A DNA stretch of 64,000 bases from Oceanicoccus sp. KOV_DT_Chl. Its GTDB lineage: Bacteria; Pseudomonadota; Gammaproteobacteria; Pseudomonadales; Dasaniaceae. A program made the translations under genes and the position numbers. Within the stretch, counting starts at the first letter, position 1, and each line of letters opens with the position of its first letter. Positions 21,549 through 30,405 of the stretch are shown piece after piece. The notes beneath the pieces are model-generated. The model did no database searches. It was not told where the DNA came from and saw only the letters and a program-made list of their open reading frames with translations. Location: assembly GCF_900120175.1 (NCBI RefSeq), contig NZ_FQLF01000005.1, positions 188,501 through 252,500 of the forward strand. Direction: 5' to 3'.

Positions 21549-21695
21549 TGTTGTTCTCCAGTTACTCTTCATTGCTGATCATCATTAACATCAGCGTTTC
21601 AATTCAGTTGTTGTCTATATGGGTGCGAAGCCAAATTATTCAAGCCCGCATTTACCACAAATTGTTTAAAAATCAGCCCTTATAACAGCGGACCG

Positions 21696-22289
21696 TTAAG
21701 CCTGCTCGTCAACCGAGGCAGCTGGAGCGGCCTTCGATACCATCACCATCGCTGGGCGCAGCAAGCGCTCGTTCAAGGTATATCCAGTCTGCATCACCAT
21801 AGTCACGGTATTAGGTTCGACATCAGGGTTTTCAACCATTGAAATCGCTTGGTGAAAGGTGGGGTCAAATGGTTCGCCTATGGGGTCAACTTTCAGTACA
21901 CCATGTTTGGCAAAGGTGTCATTCAAGGCTTTTTGGGTCAGCTCAACACCTTCGACCAGCGGCTTTAACGACTCATTGTCTTTGTCAGCGGCATCCACTG
22001 CACGCTGCAGGTTATCGGCGATCGCTAACAGGTCGGTAGAAAATTTCTCCAGCGCAAATTTACGGGCTTTGTCTATGTCCTGCTCGGCGCGGCGCTTGAT
22101 ATTCTGCGCTTCGGCCAGCGTTCTCAAAGCGTCATCCTTGGTTTTAGCCAGCTGCTCTTGCAGCTCTTCTATTTGCGCTTCCGGGCTTTGCGCCTGTTCA
22201 GCTTCAGCGGCATTCACTTCAGCATCATCTGCGGCAATCTCATCCACTAGTTCTTCTACTTCAGGGTTAGTTTGTTCTTCGTTGGACAC
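21696..22289 (-). CDS. grpE: Nucleotide exchange factor GrpE, GTG start
   Basis: 197 residues. An acidic N-terminus ([19 protein letters not shown]), a long coiled coil ([36 protein letters not shown]) and the beta-wing domain with [14 protein letters not shown] and [22 protein letters not shown]. Releases ADP from DnaK. The frame extends 15 codons upstream, but GTG at 22289 (VSNEEQ) has GGAG six bases ahead, so I choose it. It is first in the grpE-dnaK-dnaJ heat-shock operon and has a sigma-32 promoter upstream. Confidence 0.95.
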   Translation of the reverse strand: MSNEEQTNPEVEELVDEIAADDAEVNAAEAEQAQSPEAQIEELQEQLAKTKDDALRTLAEAQNIKRRAEQDIDKARKFALEKFSTDLLAIADNLQRAVDAADKDNESLKPLVEGVELTQKALNDTFAKHGVLKVDPIGEPFDPTFHQAISMVENPDVEPNTVTMVMQTGYTLNERLLRPAMVMVSKAAPAASVDEQA

Positions 22290-22354
22290 TGTGCTCTCCA
22301 ATCCTACAGGTTCAGGTTTTAAATCAACCAGCACGCTGGCGTTACTGCCCTGCT

Positions 22355-22382
22355 ATATGGGGGCAAAGGTGTTTAATTCAAG
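22355..22382 (-). promoter_or_regulatory. Heat-shock (sigma-32) promoter of grpE-dnaK-dnaJ
   Basis: Minus strand: CTTGAAT, 13 bases, CCCCATAT. This matches the RpoH consensus (CTTGAAA, 13-15 bases, CCCCATnT) at nearly every position. It lies 66 bases upstream of the grpE start, in the grpE-hrcA gap. Confidence 0.88.
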
Positions 22383-22511
22383 GGGATTATTTGCGGGCCG
22401 GAAATAATAGAGGAAAAACCAATATATTCAATGAGTTAGAATAGAAAACGAGAGGCAAGAGAGGCCCTGATTTTGCAATTTAAGCGTAATATAAACCTTC
22501 GCCAGTCAGAC

Positions 22512-23555
22512 TCAGGACTTCTTCATCGCCAAACTCAGCATTTGCGCTGTGACATCAACGATGGGAATTACTTGCTCATAGGCCATCCGGGTGGGACCAA
22601 TAACGCCAAGCACCCCCAGATTATCCCCATCAGCCTGGTAGGGCGCGGTGATCAGACTAAACCCGCCGAGCATGTCATAGCCCGATTCCTCACCGATAAA
22701 GATCTGAATGCCCTGCGCCTGAATACTGCGATCGACCAATTCCAGAATATCCTTCTTTTGTTCAAAGGCTTCAAACAGGCCCTGTAAACGACCAATATCT
22801 TCCGCGGAGCTCATGCCCACCAACTGCCCTTCGCCAGCCACCACATAATCGGTGTCGCTGGCATCGGCATCCTCGGTGAACGTTTGGCTGGCCAAATCCA
22901 GCGTCGTTTGCAAGTAACTATCAATAGAATCCTTATCCTGCTGCATAGCGGCCAGCACCGAGCGCCGCACCTGCCCCAAACTTTGCCCGGCGTAACGCTG
23001 ATTGATTAAGGCTGTCGCCCGTTGCAACTCCACTGCGGTGTACTCGCGATGCGTGTGAAGCACCCTGTTTTCTACCTCACGCTCATTGATCACTAAAATC
23101 ACCAACACCCGATTACCCGAGAGCGGTAAAAACTCAACCTGCCGCAATGCCTGTTTCTTCGGTTTGGGCACGCTGACCAACCCCGCCTGTGAGGTGATCG
23201 TTGATAATAATTTTGAAGCGGTTTGGGCTAGCTCCTTACTGCTTTTATCGGGGTCCAACTGTTGCTCCAGACTTTGTAAGGCATGGGCATTGATTGGCTG
23301 CATGGTTAACAAGCTATCGACAAATAAACGGTAACCTTGCGTCGTCGGTATGCGCCCTGCCGAGGTATGCGGGGAAGTAATAAAGCCCATGCTTTCCAAA
23401 TCTGACATGACATTGCGCACGGTGGCCGGGCTGACCGCCAGACCGGAATCCTCCAATAAACTGCGCGAACCCACCGGCTGACCATCGCGGATATAGCGCT
23501 GCACTAGCGTTTTTAACAGCACTTGTGCCCGCTCGCTGACGATCTCGGTGCTCAT
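22512..23555 (-). CDS. hrcA: Heat-inducible transcription repressor HrcA
   Basis: 347 residues. Winged helix at the N-terminus (ERAQVLLKTLVQRYIRDGQPVGS, then VSPATVRNVMSDLESMGFITSPHTSAGRIPT) and the GAF-like domain with NRVLVILV and GEESGYDMLGGFSLITAPYQ, ending VIPIVDVTAQMLS. Represses chaperone operons by binding CIRCE. The open frame reaches 64 codons further upstream, but the start at 23555 (MSTEIVSERAQ) has AGAGGA ahead and fits the family. It is placed before grpE, as in Xanthomonas; pseudomonads lack it at this site. I find no CIRCE sequence before grpE or hrcA, so its targets may lie elsewhere, for example groE. Confidence 0.96.
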   Translation of the reverse strand: MSTEIVSERAQVLLKTLVQRYIRDGQPVGSRSLLEDSGLAVSPATVRNVMSDLESMGFITSPHTSAGRIPTTQGYRLFVDSLLTMQPINAHALQSLEQQLDPDKSSKELAQTASKLLSTITSQAGLVSVPKPKKQALRQVEFLPLSGNRVLVILVINEREVENRVLHTHREYTAVELQRATALINQRYAGQSLGQVRRSVLAAMQQDKDSIDSYLQTTLDLASQTFTEDADASDTDYVVAGEGQLVGMSSAEDIGRLQGLFEAFEQKKDILELVDRSIQAQGIQIFIGEESGYDMLGGFSLITAPYQADGDNLGVLGVIGPTRMAYEQVIPIVDVTAQMLSLAMKKS

Positions 23556-23704
23556 AGCTAATCCTCTCTTCAAAGCTACTACTATATTGTCAGTAAACGA
23601 TAAAAATGGACCGCATGTAAAGATGTTAAAAGCTCCGCAACGCGGCAGCTGATTCATGTAACAATCCAGCCCACCTAAACAATAATTTAATAAAGGATCA
23701 CACA

Positions 23705-24265
23705 ATGAGTTTTGCCCACCCGTGGCTAGAGGAAACCCCTTGGCCAACCCAACTGTTATCCAAACAACAACTCGAAGCCAAAATAGAACGCATCAGTACT
23801 ATGACCAACCTGGGTTATTTAGGTACGGTACGCAAAGACGGCAGCCCAGTGGTTAGCCCCGTCGAGTTTTATACCCACCACTTAACACTCTATATTTTTC
23901 CGCAGGCCAATAGCCCTAAGACCAAAGCGATCAAACGGGACCCGCGTATTTCATTTGCTGTTGCCAATCCTATGGCCGGCTGGACCTGCGTAATGGGCGC
24001 GCAATTCTTCGGCACCGGAACACTGCTAGATCCCGGTACCGAAGAATGGGAACTGGGAATGAAGGTCTTTAAATACCCCTCCTCCAACTTTGAAATGGGA
24101 CGGGACTTTAATCGTCTGCCACCGGGGCAATTATTGCGAATCGACCCGGAACGCATTGTTTATACCGAGCATATGTTGCGCAAGGAAGGTTATGCGCCTA
24201 GGCAAATCTGGCACCGGGACCAGGATGACGTGCAGGCTAAGCAAGGGCGTTATGCGGGGACTTAG
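23705..24265 (+). CDS. Pyridoxamine 5'-phosphate oxidase-like flavin split-barrel protein
   Basis: 186 residues, cytosolic. The split-barrel pattern is GYLGTVRKDGSPVVSPVEF, LYIFPQANSPKTKAIKRDPRISFAVAN, then ARFFGTG-like AQFFGTGTLLDPGT. Family members bind FMN or F420 and act on varied substrates; no function can be chosen. It is divergent from hrcA with about 150 bases between the starts and stands alone before a repeat-containing gap. Confidence 0.75.
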   Translation: MSFAHPWLEETPWPTQLLSKQQLEAKIERISTMTNLGYLGTVRKDGSPVVSPVEFYTHHLTLYIFPQANSPKTKAIKRDPRISFAVANPMAGWTCVMGAQFFGTGTLLDPGTEEWELGMKVFKYPSSNFEMGRDFNRLPPGQLLRIDPERIVYTEHMLRKEGYAPRQIWHRDQDDVQAKQGRYAGT

Positions 24266-24660
24266 TGGTTTGTGAGCGGGTTAGTTATAGCTGACTCTAT
24301 CAACCATAGCGCCTGAAATAGTCTCAGACCATCCCGACTTGATTGCACGACAATTCGGAATGAATCTGAAATATCATAAACAAGTCGAAGTCATCCCCGG
24401 CCCGATCGGGAAAAAGCACGCAGTGCGTTGAACGCACGAAGGTGCGGCCCTTTAGGGTGTACCCAAAACGCTTCACTGGGCAGGCCCAGCGGAGCGAATC
24501 ATCCAGAGCTACAGAGTGCAAAATAGCTAGCTTTCCCCAGAGTTTATAGAAAGCCCCTTACTCATCACTTTGTAGCTCTGGATTCCCGATCGGTGTCGGG
24601 AATGACGTTATTAGCATGCCCCTAGCCCAAAAAAACATTGTAAGCCCGCTAGACAAAATA
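24266..24660. repeat. Intergenic dispersed-repeat cluster
   Basis: About 395 bases without a real gene. ATCCAGAGCTACAGAGTG (24500-24517) and CACTTTGTAGCTCTGGAT (24565-24582) form an inverted pair with 13-base perfect arms. CCCGATCGG occurs twice (near 24400 and 24587), and GGATTCCCG ... GGGAATGACG closes the region. The words TCTGGATTCCCG and GGAATGAC also occur near 17950. The short minus-strand frame here (about 65 codons) looks like translated repeat, not a gene. Confidence 0.55.
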
Positions 24661-24696
24661 CTGTATATACATCCATAATACTGTACAAATAAACAG
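24661..24696 (+). promoter_or_regulatory. Two LexA (SOS) boxes upstream of recN
   Basis: CTGTACAAATAAACAG at 24681-24696 is a perfect CTG-N10-CAG box with AT-rich spacer. CTGTATATACATCCAT at 24661-24676 is a second, degenerate box 20 bases upstream. recN is a classic SOS gene with multiple boxes in E. coli, so LexA control is expected. Confidence 0.82.
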
Positions 24697-24712
24697 ACTA
24701 TGGATTAGCCCC

Positions 24713-26374
24713 ATGTTAACCCACCTCAGCGTCAATAATTTTGCCATCGCCTCACAACTGGAGATGGAGTTCCAACGCGGTATGACCGTCATCACCGGCG
24801 AAACCGGCGCCGGTAAATCCATTATGCTCGATGCTCTGGGGCTAGCTCTGGGGGATAGAGCCGACCCTAACGTAGTGCGCCACGGCAGTGAGCGTGCTGA
24901 TATCAATGCCTGTTTCGATATAGGCGCGATCAAGGAAGCCAAACGCTGGCTGCAGGAGCGAGAATTACTCGACGGTGAAGAATGTTTTCTGCGCAGGGTG
25001 ATTACCAAAGAGGGCCGCTCAAGGGCCTTTATCAATGGCAGCCCAGCCACGCTACAGGATTTAAAAGCCATCGGCGGTATGTTGATCGACATTCACAACC
25101 AGCACGCGCATCAATCACTACTGAGCAAAGAGCAACAGCGACGCTTACTGGATGACTACGCTGGCTTAACCCACCAAACAGAAGAATTAAAAGTCATCGC
25201 CAAACAACACCAGCAAGCACAACAGCGACTAACGACACTGGAAACCAACCGCAGCGAACAAAGCGCCAGAGCGCAACTGTTAGGTTATCAGGTTGATGAA
25301 CTGGACAGCTTAAACGTGCAAGAATCTGAACTACATGATTTAGAGCAGGAGCAAAAGCAATTAGCCCACGGCGAACAGATTCTGCAAAACTGCCAGCACA
25401 CAATTGCGCTGTGCTCGGAGGGTGAATTAAATGTTATTAGTATTTTAAATCAAGCCGTGCGTTCATTATCCAGCATTCCGGTTAAAACTCAGGCACTGAC
25501 CGAAGCCGAACAGCTACTCAACAGCGCACTGATCCAAACCGAAGAAGCCAGCCACGAGCTACAACATCATGTCGACGGTTTTGAATTGGATCCGGAGCGT
25601 CTGCAATATGTGGATGAACGCTTAAGCACTATCTATGAAGTGGCCCGCAAGCATCATATCAAGCCCGAACAACTGACCGAACTGCATCAACAACTTCAAC
25701 AAGAATTAACCAGCATTAGCGGCAGTAATGAAGAAATTGACCAGCTTAAGCAGCAGCTCCAGACGCTGGACAAAGATTATCGCCAGCAAGCAGAAGTCAT
25801 CAGCAAAAAACGCAAAACAGCGGCCAAAAAACTGCAGAAGCAAGTCGAACAACAGCTACAGCAACTGGCCATGGCTAATTGCCAGCTGACAATTCTACTC
25901 ACCGCAAAAACCGATAACATCCCTCACCAAAATGGCAATGAGGACGTCGCGTTTCTGGTCAGCACCAACCCCGGGCAGGCACCACAGCCTCTGGCTAAAA
26001 TCGCCTCTGGCGGTGAACTATCCCGTATCAGTTTAGCCATTCAAGTGATCACCGCTAAAACCAGCGCCATCCCCACCATGGTATTTGATGAAGTTGATGT
26101 CGGCATTGGCGGTGCTGTGGCTGAAGTGGTGGGCAACTTATTACAAGAGTTAGGCGAACAGGGTCAGGTTCTCTGTGTCACCCATCAAGCCCAGGTCGCC
26201 TCCAAAGGTCATCACCATTTGTATGTCAGCAAAACCGCCAGTAAAAACAGTGTCAGTACACAACTGAAAAAACTGAACGATGACAATAAAGTAGAAGAAA
26301 TTGCCCGCATGCTGGGAGGCATTGCCATCACCGATCAATCACTGGCGCATGCCAAGGCGATGTTGGCGCACTAG
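24713..26374 (+). CDS. recN: DNA repair protein RecN (SMC-like)
   Basis: 553 residues, full length. Walker A GETGAGKSIMLDALGLALG near residue 27, then DIHNQHAHQSLL, a long central coiled coil rich in Gln and Leu, the ABC signature LAKIASGGELSRISLAIQVI and Walker B TMVFDEVDVGIGG, ending with VLCVTHQAQVASKGHHHL. Works in double-strand break repair by recombination. Two LexA boxes lie just upstream. Its place between the grpE and fur groups matches pseudomonads. Confidence 0.97.
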   Translation: MLTHLSVNNFAIASQLEMEFQRGMTVITGETGAGKSIMLDALGLALGDRADPNVVRHGSERADINACFDIGAIKEAKRWLQERELLDGEECFLRRVITKEGRSRAFINGSPATLQDLKAIGGMLIDIHNQHAHQSLLSKEQQRRLLDDYAGLTHQTEELKVIAKQHQQAQQRLTTLETNRSEQSARAQLLGYQVDELDSLNVQESELHDLEQEQKQLAHGEQILQNCQHTIALCSEGELNVISILNQAVRSLSSIPVKTQALTEAEQLLNSALIQTEEASHELQHHVDGFELDPERLQYVDERLSTIYEVARKHHIKPEQLTELHQQLQQELTSISGSNEEIDQLKQQLQTLDKDYRQQAEVISKKRKTAAKKLQKQVEQQLQQLAMANCQLTILLTAKTDNIPHQNGNEDVAFLVSTNPGQAPQPLAKIASGGELSRISLAIQVITAKTSAIPTMVFDEVDVGIGGAVAEVVGNLLQELGEQGQVLCVTHQAQVASKGHHHLYVSKTASKNSVSTQLKKLNDDNKVEEIARMLGGIAITDQSLAHAKAMLAH

Positions 26375-26420
26375 CCTGTATCGTCTACACAATTAGAGTA
26401 TTGGCAGACATAGATCATTC

Positions 26421-26458
26421 AGGGGCAAACACTTCGGCACACGCTGAAGATGGCCCCT
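26421..26458. terminator. Hairpin after recN
   Basis: AGGGGC (26421-26426) pairs with GCCCCT (26453-26458), and CTTC/GAAG pair inside. The T tract is absent apart from a weak TTTT six bases later, so its function as a terminator is uncertain. Confidence 0.4.
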
Positions 26459-26625
26459 GCACATTTTGATCAATCTATTTGGCCCTTCTCACCCTTTTCT
26501 GTTGAAATTTAGCCGTGCTAATGTGGTCACCTACACGGGCAATTCGCATCATCATGCACTGCAAACCAGCAATAAACCTTCGCAGTTTATGCCCATCCCT
26601 GACTTCATTGAGCGGCGTAATCATC

Positions 26626-27378
26626 ATGTTTAATTTTGAAAATAAAGTAGTACTGATCACCGGCGGCAGCCGCGGCTTGGGTAAAGCAATGTCGGAAGGC
26701 TTCGCGCTTGCTGGCGCGAAGGTGGTTATTGCCAGCCGCAAGCTGGAATCCTGTCAGGCCTTGGCTGCTGACATCATCAATCAAGGTGGCGACGCACTAG
26801 CGGTGGCTGCCAACACCGGTAACACCGACGATCTTGATCGGCTGGTAGAGACGGCCATTAATCATTATGGCCGAGTTGATATTGTTATTAATAATGCCGG
26901 CATCAATATCGCCATGGGCGCGCTTACCGATCAAACGCCTGCCGCTTTTGACAAAATGTATCAGGTTAATCAGCGCGGCCCCTGGTATCTCGCTACCAAG
27001 TTAGCACCCTATATGGCTGAAAATGGCGGCGGTGCCATTATCAACATACTGTCGGTAGCCGGGCTGAGACCTCCTGCATTTATGGGATTTTATGCCGCCA
27101 CTAAAGCCGCTCTGGAAGCCTTAACCAAAGTGATGGCACAAGAATGGGCGCCGATGAATATTCGCGTTAACGCCATCGCACCTGGCAGCTATCATTCTGA
27201 TTTGACCGATGGGGTTATCGACGCCATACCGGGCATGGAAGACGGCATGCTGGAAGCTAACCTGATCAAACGTATTGCCGATAGCAAAGAAATTCTCAAC
27301 CCGGTGTTTTATCTCGCTGGGGAATCCTATACAACAGGCATTACCCTCACCGCTGATGGCGGCATGTTGGCAAAATAA
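26626..27378 (+). CDS. Short-chain dehydrogenase/reductase (SDR)
   Basis: 250 residues, classical SDR. The cofactor motif TGGSRGLGKAMSEG (TGxxxGxG) is at residues 12-25; NNAG is at about residue 88 (IVINNAGINIA), the catalytic Ser in NILSVAG, and YxxxK in FYAATKAALEAL. The C-terminus ends with the usual TGITLTADGGMLAK. The oxidised substrate is not predictable. The open frame begins 37 codons earlier, but the family start is at 26626. The enoyl-CoA hydratase gene follows 16 bases downstream, so they form an operon, probably for acyl-CoA breakdown. Confidence 0.88.
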   Translation: MFNFENKVVLITGGSRGLGKAMSEGFALAGAKVVIASRKLESCQALAADIINQGGDALAVAANTGNTDDLDRLVETAINHYGRVDIVINNAGINIAMGALTDQTPAAFDKMYQVNQRGPWYLATKLAPYMAENGGGAIINILSVAGLRPPAFMGFYAATKAALEALTKVMAQEWAPMNIRVNAIAPGSYHSDLTDGVIDAIPGMEDGMLEANLIKRIADSKEILNPVFYLAGESYTTGITLTADGGMLAK

Positions 27379-27394
27379 CCTATAGGACAACACC

Positions 27395-28207
27395 ATGACC
27401 CAAGTAGTGCAGCAAAAAATCAACAACGATATTCTTGAAATCAAACTTAATCGGCCTGAGGTGATGAATGCTATATCCCCGCAGATGCTGGATGAACTCA
27501 TCGACGCCTTTCAACAAGCGCAGCTCGATCGTAGCGTTAGGGTGATTATTGTTACCGGCGAAGGCAAAGGCTTCTGTGCCGGAGCCGACCTCACCACACA
27601 ATCCGGCCCGGGTTCTATCCAAGGCACAGAAGGCATGAGCCAACTGGGGTTTGTCTATAAATATCAGGAGCGCATTGCTGAAGCCGCACTCGCTATTCAC
27701 GAATGTGACAAGCCGGTTATTGCTGCGATTAACGGCGCCGCAGTAGGCGGAGGCTTGGCTTTTGCGTTGGCCTGCGATCTGCGGGTGGCAGCCAAAGGCG
27801 CAAAATTTGGCTCAGTGTTTATCAAAACCGGGCTCTCATCCTGCGACATCGGCGTAAGCTATTTTCTGCCTAAATTGATCAACCCCACCAAGGCCATGGA
27901 GCTGATGCTAACGGGACGTATTTTTAAAGCCGAGGAAGCCGATCAACTAGGGCTGCTCAACGCATTGGTTGAACCTGAGCAACTAAGGGAAAAAGCCATC
28001 GAATACGCTAGCGCAATTGCTGAAAACTCGGAATATGGCGTCTGGATGACCAAGAAAGGATTTTGGAACAATATCAATGCGCCCAGCTTACGTCATGCCA
28101 TGGAAATCGAAAACCGCACCCAGGCCCTTGGTTACTTCACCGGCTGCATGGAAGAAATGATGGCGGCCTTCAGCGAGGGCCGCACACCCAAGTGGCGGCC
28201 ACTATAA
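27395..28207 (+). CDS. Enoyl-CoA hydratase/isomerase family protein
   Basis: 270 residues, crotonase fold. Oxyanion-hole segments are GEGKGFCAGADL (residues 49-60) and AAINGAAVGGGLAFALACDLRVA, followed by AKFGSVFIKTGLSSCDIGVSYFLPKLI. The usual second catalytic Glu position carries a Cys-Asp pair (SSCDIG), typical of the many family members whose reaction is not standard hydration. It is the second gene of the SDR operon, with 16 bases between. Acts on an unknown acyl-CoA. Confidence 0.88.
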   Translation: MTQVVQQKINNDILEIKLNRPEVMNAISPQMLDELIDAFQQAQLDRSVRVIIVTGEGKGFCAGADLTTQSGPGSIQGTEGMSQLGFVYKYQERIAEAALAIHECDKPVIAAINGAAVGGGLAFALACDLRVAAKGAKFGSVFIKTGLSSCDIGVSYFLPKLINPTKAMELMLTGRIFKAEEADQLGLLNALVEPEQLREKAIEYASAIAENSEYGVWMTKKGFWNNINAPSLRHAMEIENRTQALGYFTGCMEEMMAAFSEGRTPKWRPL

Positions 28208-28373
28208 ATACGATAATTAACAAACTTCAGGGTAACCCCCAGCTAAAGCTGAAGAAATCATCAGAAAAATAACAACCACCGATAATGTTCAATATCCAAA
28301 AAAATAATTTGATAGCTATTACACGGCAGATATCGGAAACTTATTACATCGCCCACTAACAGGAGACTACATA

Positions 28374-28772
28374 ATGAATCGCTTATTCAATAGCAAAGGT
28401 CTGAAAAAAGTATTGGCAACTGTCATAGTCATAACCGGAATGCTTGCCGCTTATGCACAAGCAGGCATGATCCCCACTACCACTATCATTCACTCAGATA
28501 ACATGCAATACAACCAGCAGAGCCTGCAATCTGCACTGGCTTCTGTTGAACTAAAACAACAATTACAAGAGATGGGTGTCGATACCGATCAATTAAATGA
28601 TCGCATTGCGAGTTTAACGCCGGCAGAAATTCAGCAACTTAACACCCAGCTTGAGCAACAACCAGCAGGCGGGATTGTAGGTGTGCTACTAACGATTTTT
28701 ATTGTTTTCGTTATTACCGATATGCTTTGTGCCACTGATGTATTTACCTTTGTAAAATGTATTAATAAGTAA
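28374..28772 (+). CDS. PA2779-family small exported protein
   Basis: 132 residues. A signal peptide (LKKVLATVIVITGMLAAYAQA, cut after AQA), a Gln-rich helical middle (LQSALASVELKQQLQEMGVD, then LTPAEIQQLNTQLEQQPAGG) and one C-terminal hydrophobic helix (GGIVGVLLTIFIVFVITDML) ending in a short Cys-containing tail. This architecture is what I know as the PA2779 family, which is found next to PA2778-type C39 peptidases, as here seven bases upstream. AGGAGA precedes the start. Function is unknown; it could be a partner or substrate of the peptidase. Confidence 0.78.
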   Translation: MNRLFNSKGLKKVLATVIVITGMLAAYAQAGMIPTTTIIHSDNMQYNQQSLQSALASVELKQQLQEMGVDTDQLNDRIASLTPAEIQQLNTQLEQQPAGGIVGVLLTIFIVFVITDMLCATDVFTFVKCINK

Positions 28773-28779
28773 AAATTTC

Positions 28780-29790
28780 ATGCTTTTCGCTGCTAATACT
28801 TTGAGTAAAGCTGCAAGAAAAATAATACTAGCCAGCCTATTTCTGTTAACGGCTTGCACCAGCAACCTCTGGTATCAAATCCCGGAGGTTGCGAAACTCG
28901 ATTCATCCCGGCAACTCGACAACATCCCCTTTTTCCCTCAAATTGAAGATCAGTGCGGTCCCGCTTCTTTAGCCACTATGCTGGCGGTGCAGGGAATTGA
29001 CGCCAGCCCGGAGCAATTGCGCAGCAAAATTTACATCCCGGGCAAAGAAGGTACAGTCACTACTGAAATTGTGGCTCGTTCCAGAAGATATGGGTTGCTG
29101 CCGTACCCTTTACGTCCGGAACTTATCGATGTACTCACTGAGATTAATGCCGGTAACCCAGTGCTAGTCATGCAAAATCTTGCCTACAACTGGCTACCAC
29201 GTTGGCATTTTAGTGTGGCCATAGGCTACGACCTCAACCAGCAAACAATCAGCTTGCGCTCTGGAAAAGAAAAAGCTCACGAGGTCGACTTTGACTTGTT
29301 TGTTAGAACCTGGCAACGGGCTGACTCATGGGCGTTGGTAATACTCCGCCCGGAAAGGCTACCGGCAACTGCCGAGGCTAAGACCATGATCAGCGCTGCC
29401 AATGAACTGGAGCAGGTGGGTGAAACAAAAGCAGCTTTGGCAGTTTATCAAGCCATACTTGCGCAGTGGCCCGATCATCCAGTTGCTCAGTTCGGCGCAG
29501 GAAACGCGGCTTATTCGCTAGCTGATTACCGAACAGCAGAACAGTATTTTTCGGCCTATGTAACACTGCGACCCAGCGCTGTCGAGGGCTGGAATAATTT
29601 GGCTCACACCTTATTTCAAACAGGTTGTGTGATTCAAGCCAAAACAGCCATCAACTGCGGGTTAAGGATTCAACCGGAGAATATTATTCTAATTGAAAGT
29701 CAGCAGGAGATAACTCAGACTAAAAGCAGTTTAACCAAAGACGACTGCCGGCCCATAAACTGTTCACAAAATGACTTAAGCAAGCTTTAA
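28780..29790 (+). CDS. PA2778-family lipoprotein: C39-like cysteine peptidase with TPR tail
   Basis: 336 residues. Lipobox LTAC at residues 25-28 makes it a lipoprotein. The peptidase domain has the C39 signature DQCGPASLATMLAVQG (catalytic Cys in QCGPAS) and the catalytic His in WHFSVAIGYD followed by the acidic residue. From about residue 205 three TPR-like helical repeats follow (AANELEQVGETKAALAVYQAIL, then NAAYSLADYRTAEQYFSAYV in pieces). C39 peptidases cleave leader peptides at GG sites; the preceding gene has GG motifs before its hydrophobic tail. Role is unknown. Confidence 0.82.
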   Translation: MLFAANTLSKAARKIILASLFLLTACTSNLWYQIPEVAKLDSSRQLDNIPFFPQIEDQCGPASLATMLAVQGIDASPEQLRSKIYIPGKEGTVTTEIVARSRRYGLLPYPLRPELIDVLTEINAGNPVLVMQNLAYNWLPRWHFSVAIGYDLNQQTISLRSGKEKAHEVDFDLFVRTWQRADSWALVILRPERLPATAEAKTMISAANELEQVGETKAALAVYQAILAQWPDHPVAQFGAGNAAYSLADYRTAEQYFSAYVTLRPSAVEGWNNLAHTLFQTGCVIQAKTAINCGLRIQPENIILIESQQEITQTKSSLTKDDCRPINCSQNDLSKL

Positions 29791-29835
29791 CACCGGCAGC
29801 AAACTTTCTCAACGCCTAATATAGAACCAAATAGC

Positions 29836-29862
29836 AAAAAGGCCGTACGAAAGACGGCCTTT
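29836..29862. terminator. Bidirectional terminator between PA2778-like gene and fur
   Basis: AAAGGCCGT-ACGAAAG-ACGGCCTTT: nine-base perfect arms with A-rich and T-rich ends, placed between two convergent genes (stops at 29790 and 29888). Confidence 0.9.
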
Positions 29863-29887
29863 AAACTATAGATTAATTAAATTGCTG

Positions 29888-30295
29888 CTATTTCTTTGGT
29901 TTCACGTACAACACCAAACTGTGATCGACAATCTCATAACCATGCTCAGAAGCCAGCTCGTGCTGACGACGCTCAATAACAGGGTCCAGAAACTCAATCA
30001 CCTGATTAGTTTCCAAACACACCATATGATCATGATGATCGCCTTTGGCCATTTCAAATACCGAGTGACCCCCTTCAAAATTATGACGTACTACCAAACC
30101 CGCCGTTTCAAACTGGGTCAATACTCTATAAACCGTGGCCAAGCCCACATCATCACCGGCTTCTAGCAACGCTTTATAGACATCTTCAGCACTGAGATGG
30201 TGTTCGTTCTCTTCAGCCTGTTCCATTAACTGTAAGATTTTTACCCGCGGTAACGTGACTTTAAGCCCCGCTTTACGCAATTCCTGATTTTCCAT
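29888..30295 (-). CDS. fur: Ferric uptake regulator Fur
   Basis: 135 residues from ATG at 30295 (MENQELRKAGLKVTLPRVKIL); a start two codons earlier is possible. Winged helix with DVGLATVYRVLTQFE, then the metal site GGHSVFEMAKGDHHDHMVCLET and HSLVLYVKPKK. The second cysteine of the enteric CxxC structural zinc site is absent (CLET), as in Pseudomonas Fur, so this is a single-cysteine type. Iron-dependent repressor. It is divergent from bamE, the order known from pseudomonads. Confidence 0.97.
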   Translation of the reverse strand: MENQELRKAGLKVTLPRVKILQLMEQAEENEHHLSAEDVYKALLEAGDDVGLATVYRVLTQFETAGLVVRHNFEGGHSVFEMAKGDHHDHMVCLETNQVIEFLDPVIERRQHELASEHGYEIVDHSLVLYVKPKK

Positions 30296-30405
30296 GGTCA
30301 TAACGACGGATCTCTGATTTTAGTGCTAGCTCAAGCCGGCTAGCCCTTAGCGTTCATGATTGGTTTGAGGTATTATCCACGTCCCGGTTATCGAGTGGAA
30401 CCCAA

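Noticed and set aside
21859-22407. 182-codon plus-strand frame opposite grpE
   Set aside because: Serine-rich shadow of the grpE coding strand; no independent support.
24324-24521. 65-codon minus-strand frame upstream of recN
   Set aside because: It lies in the dispersed-repeat cluster and has no start signal; translated repeat.
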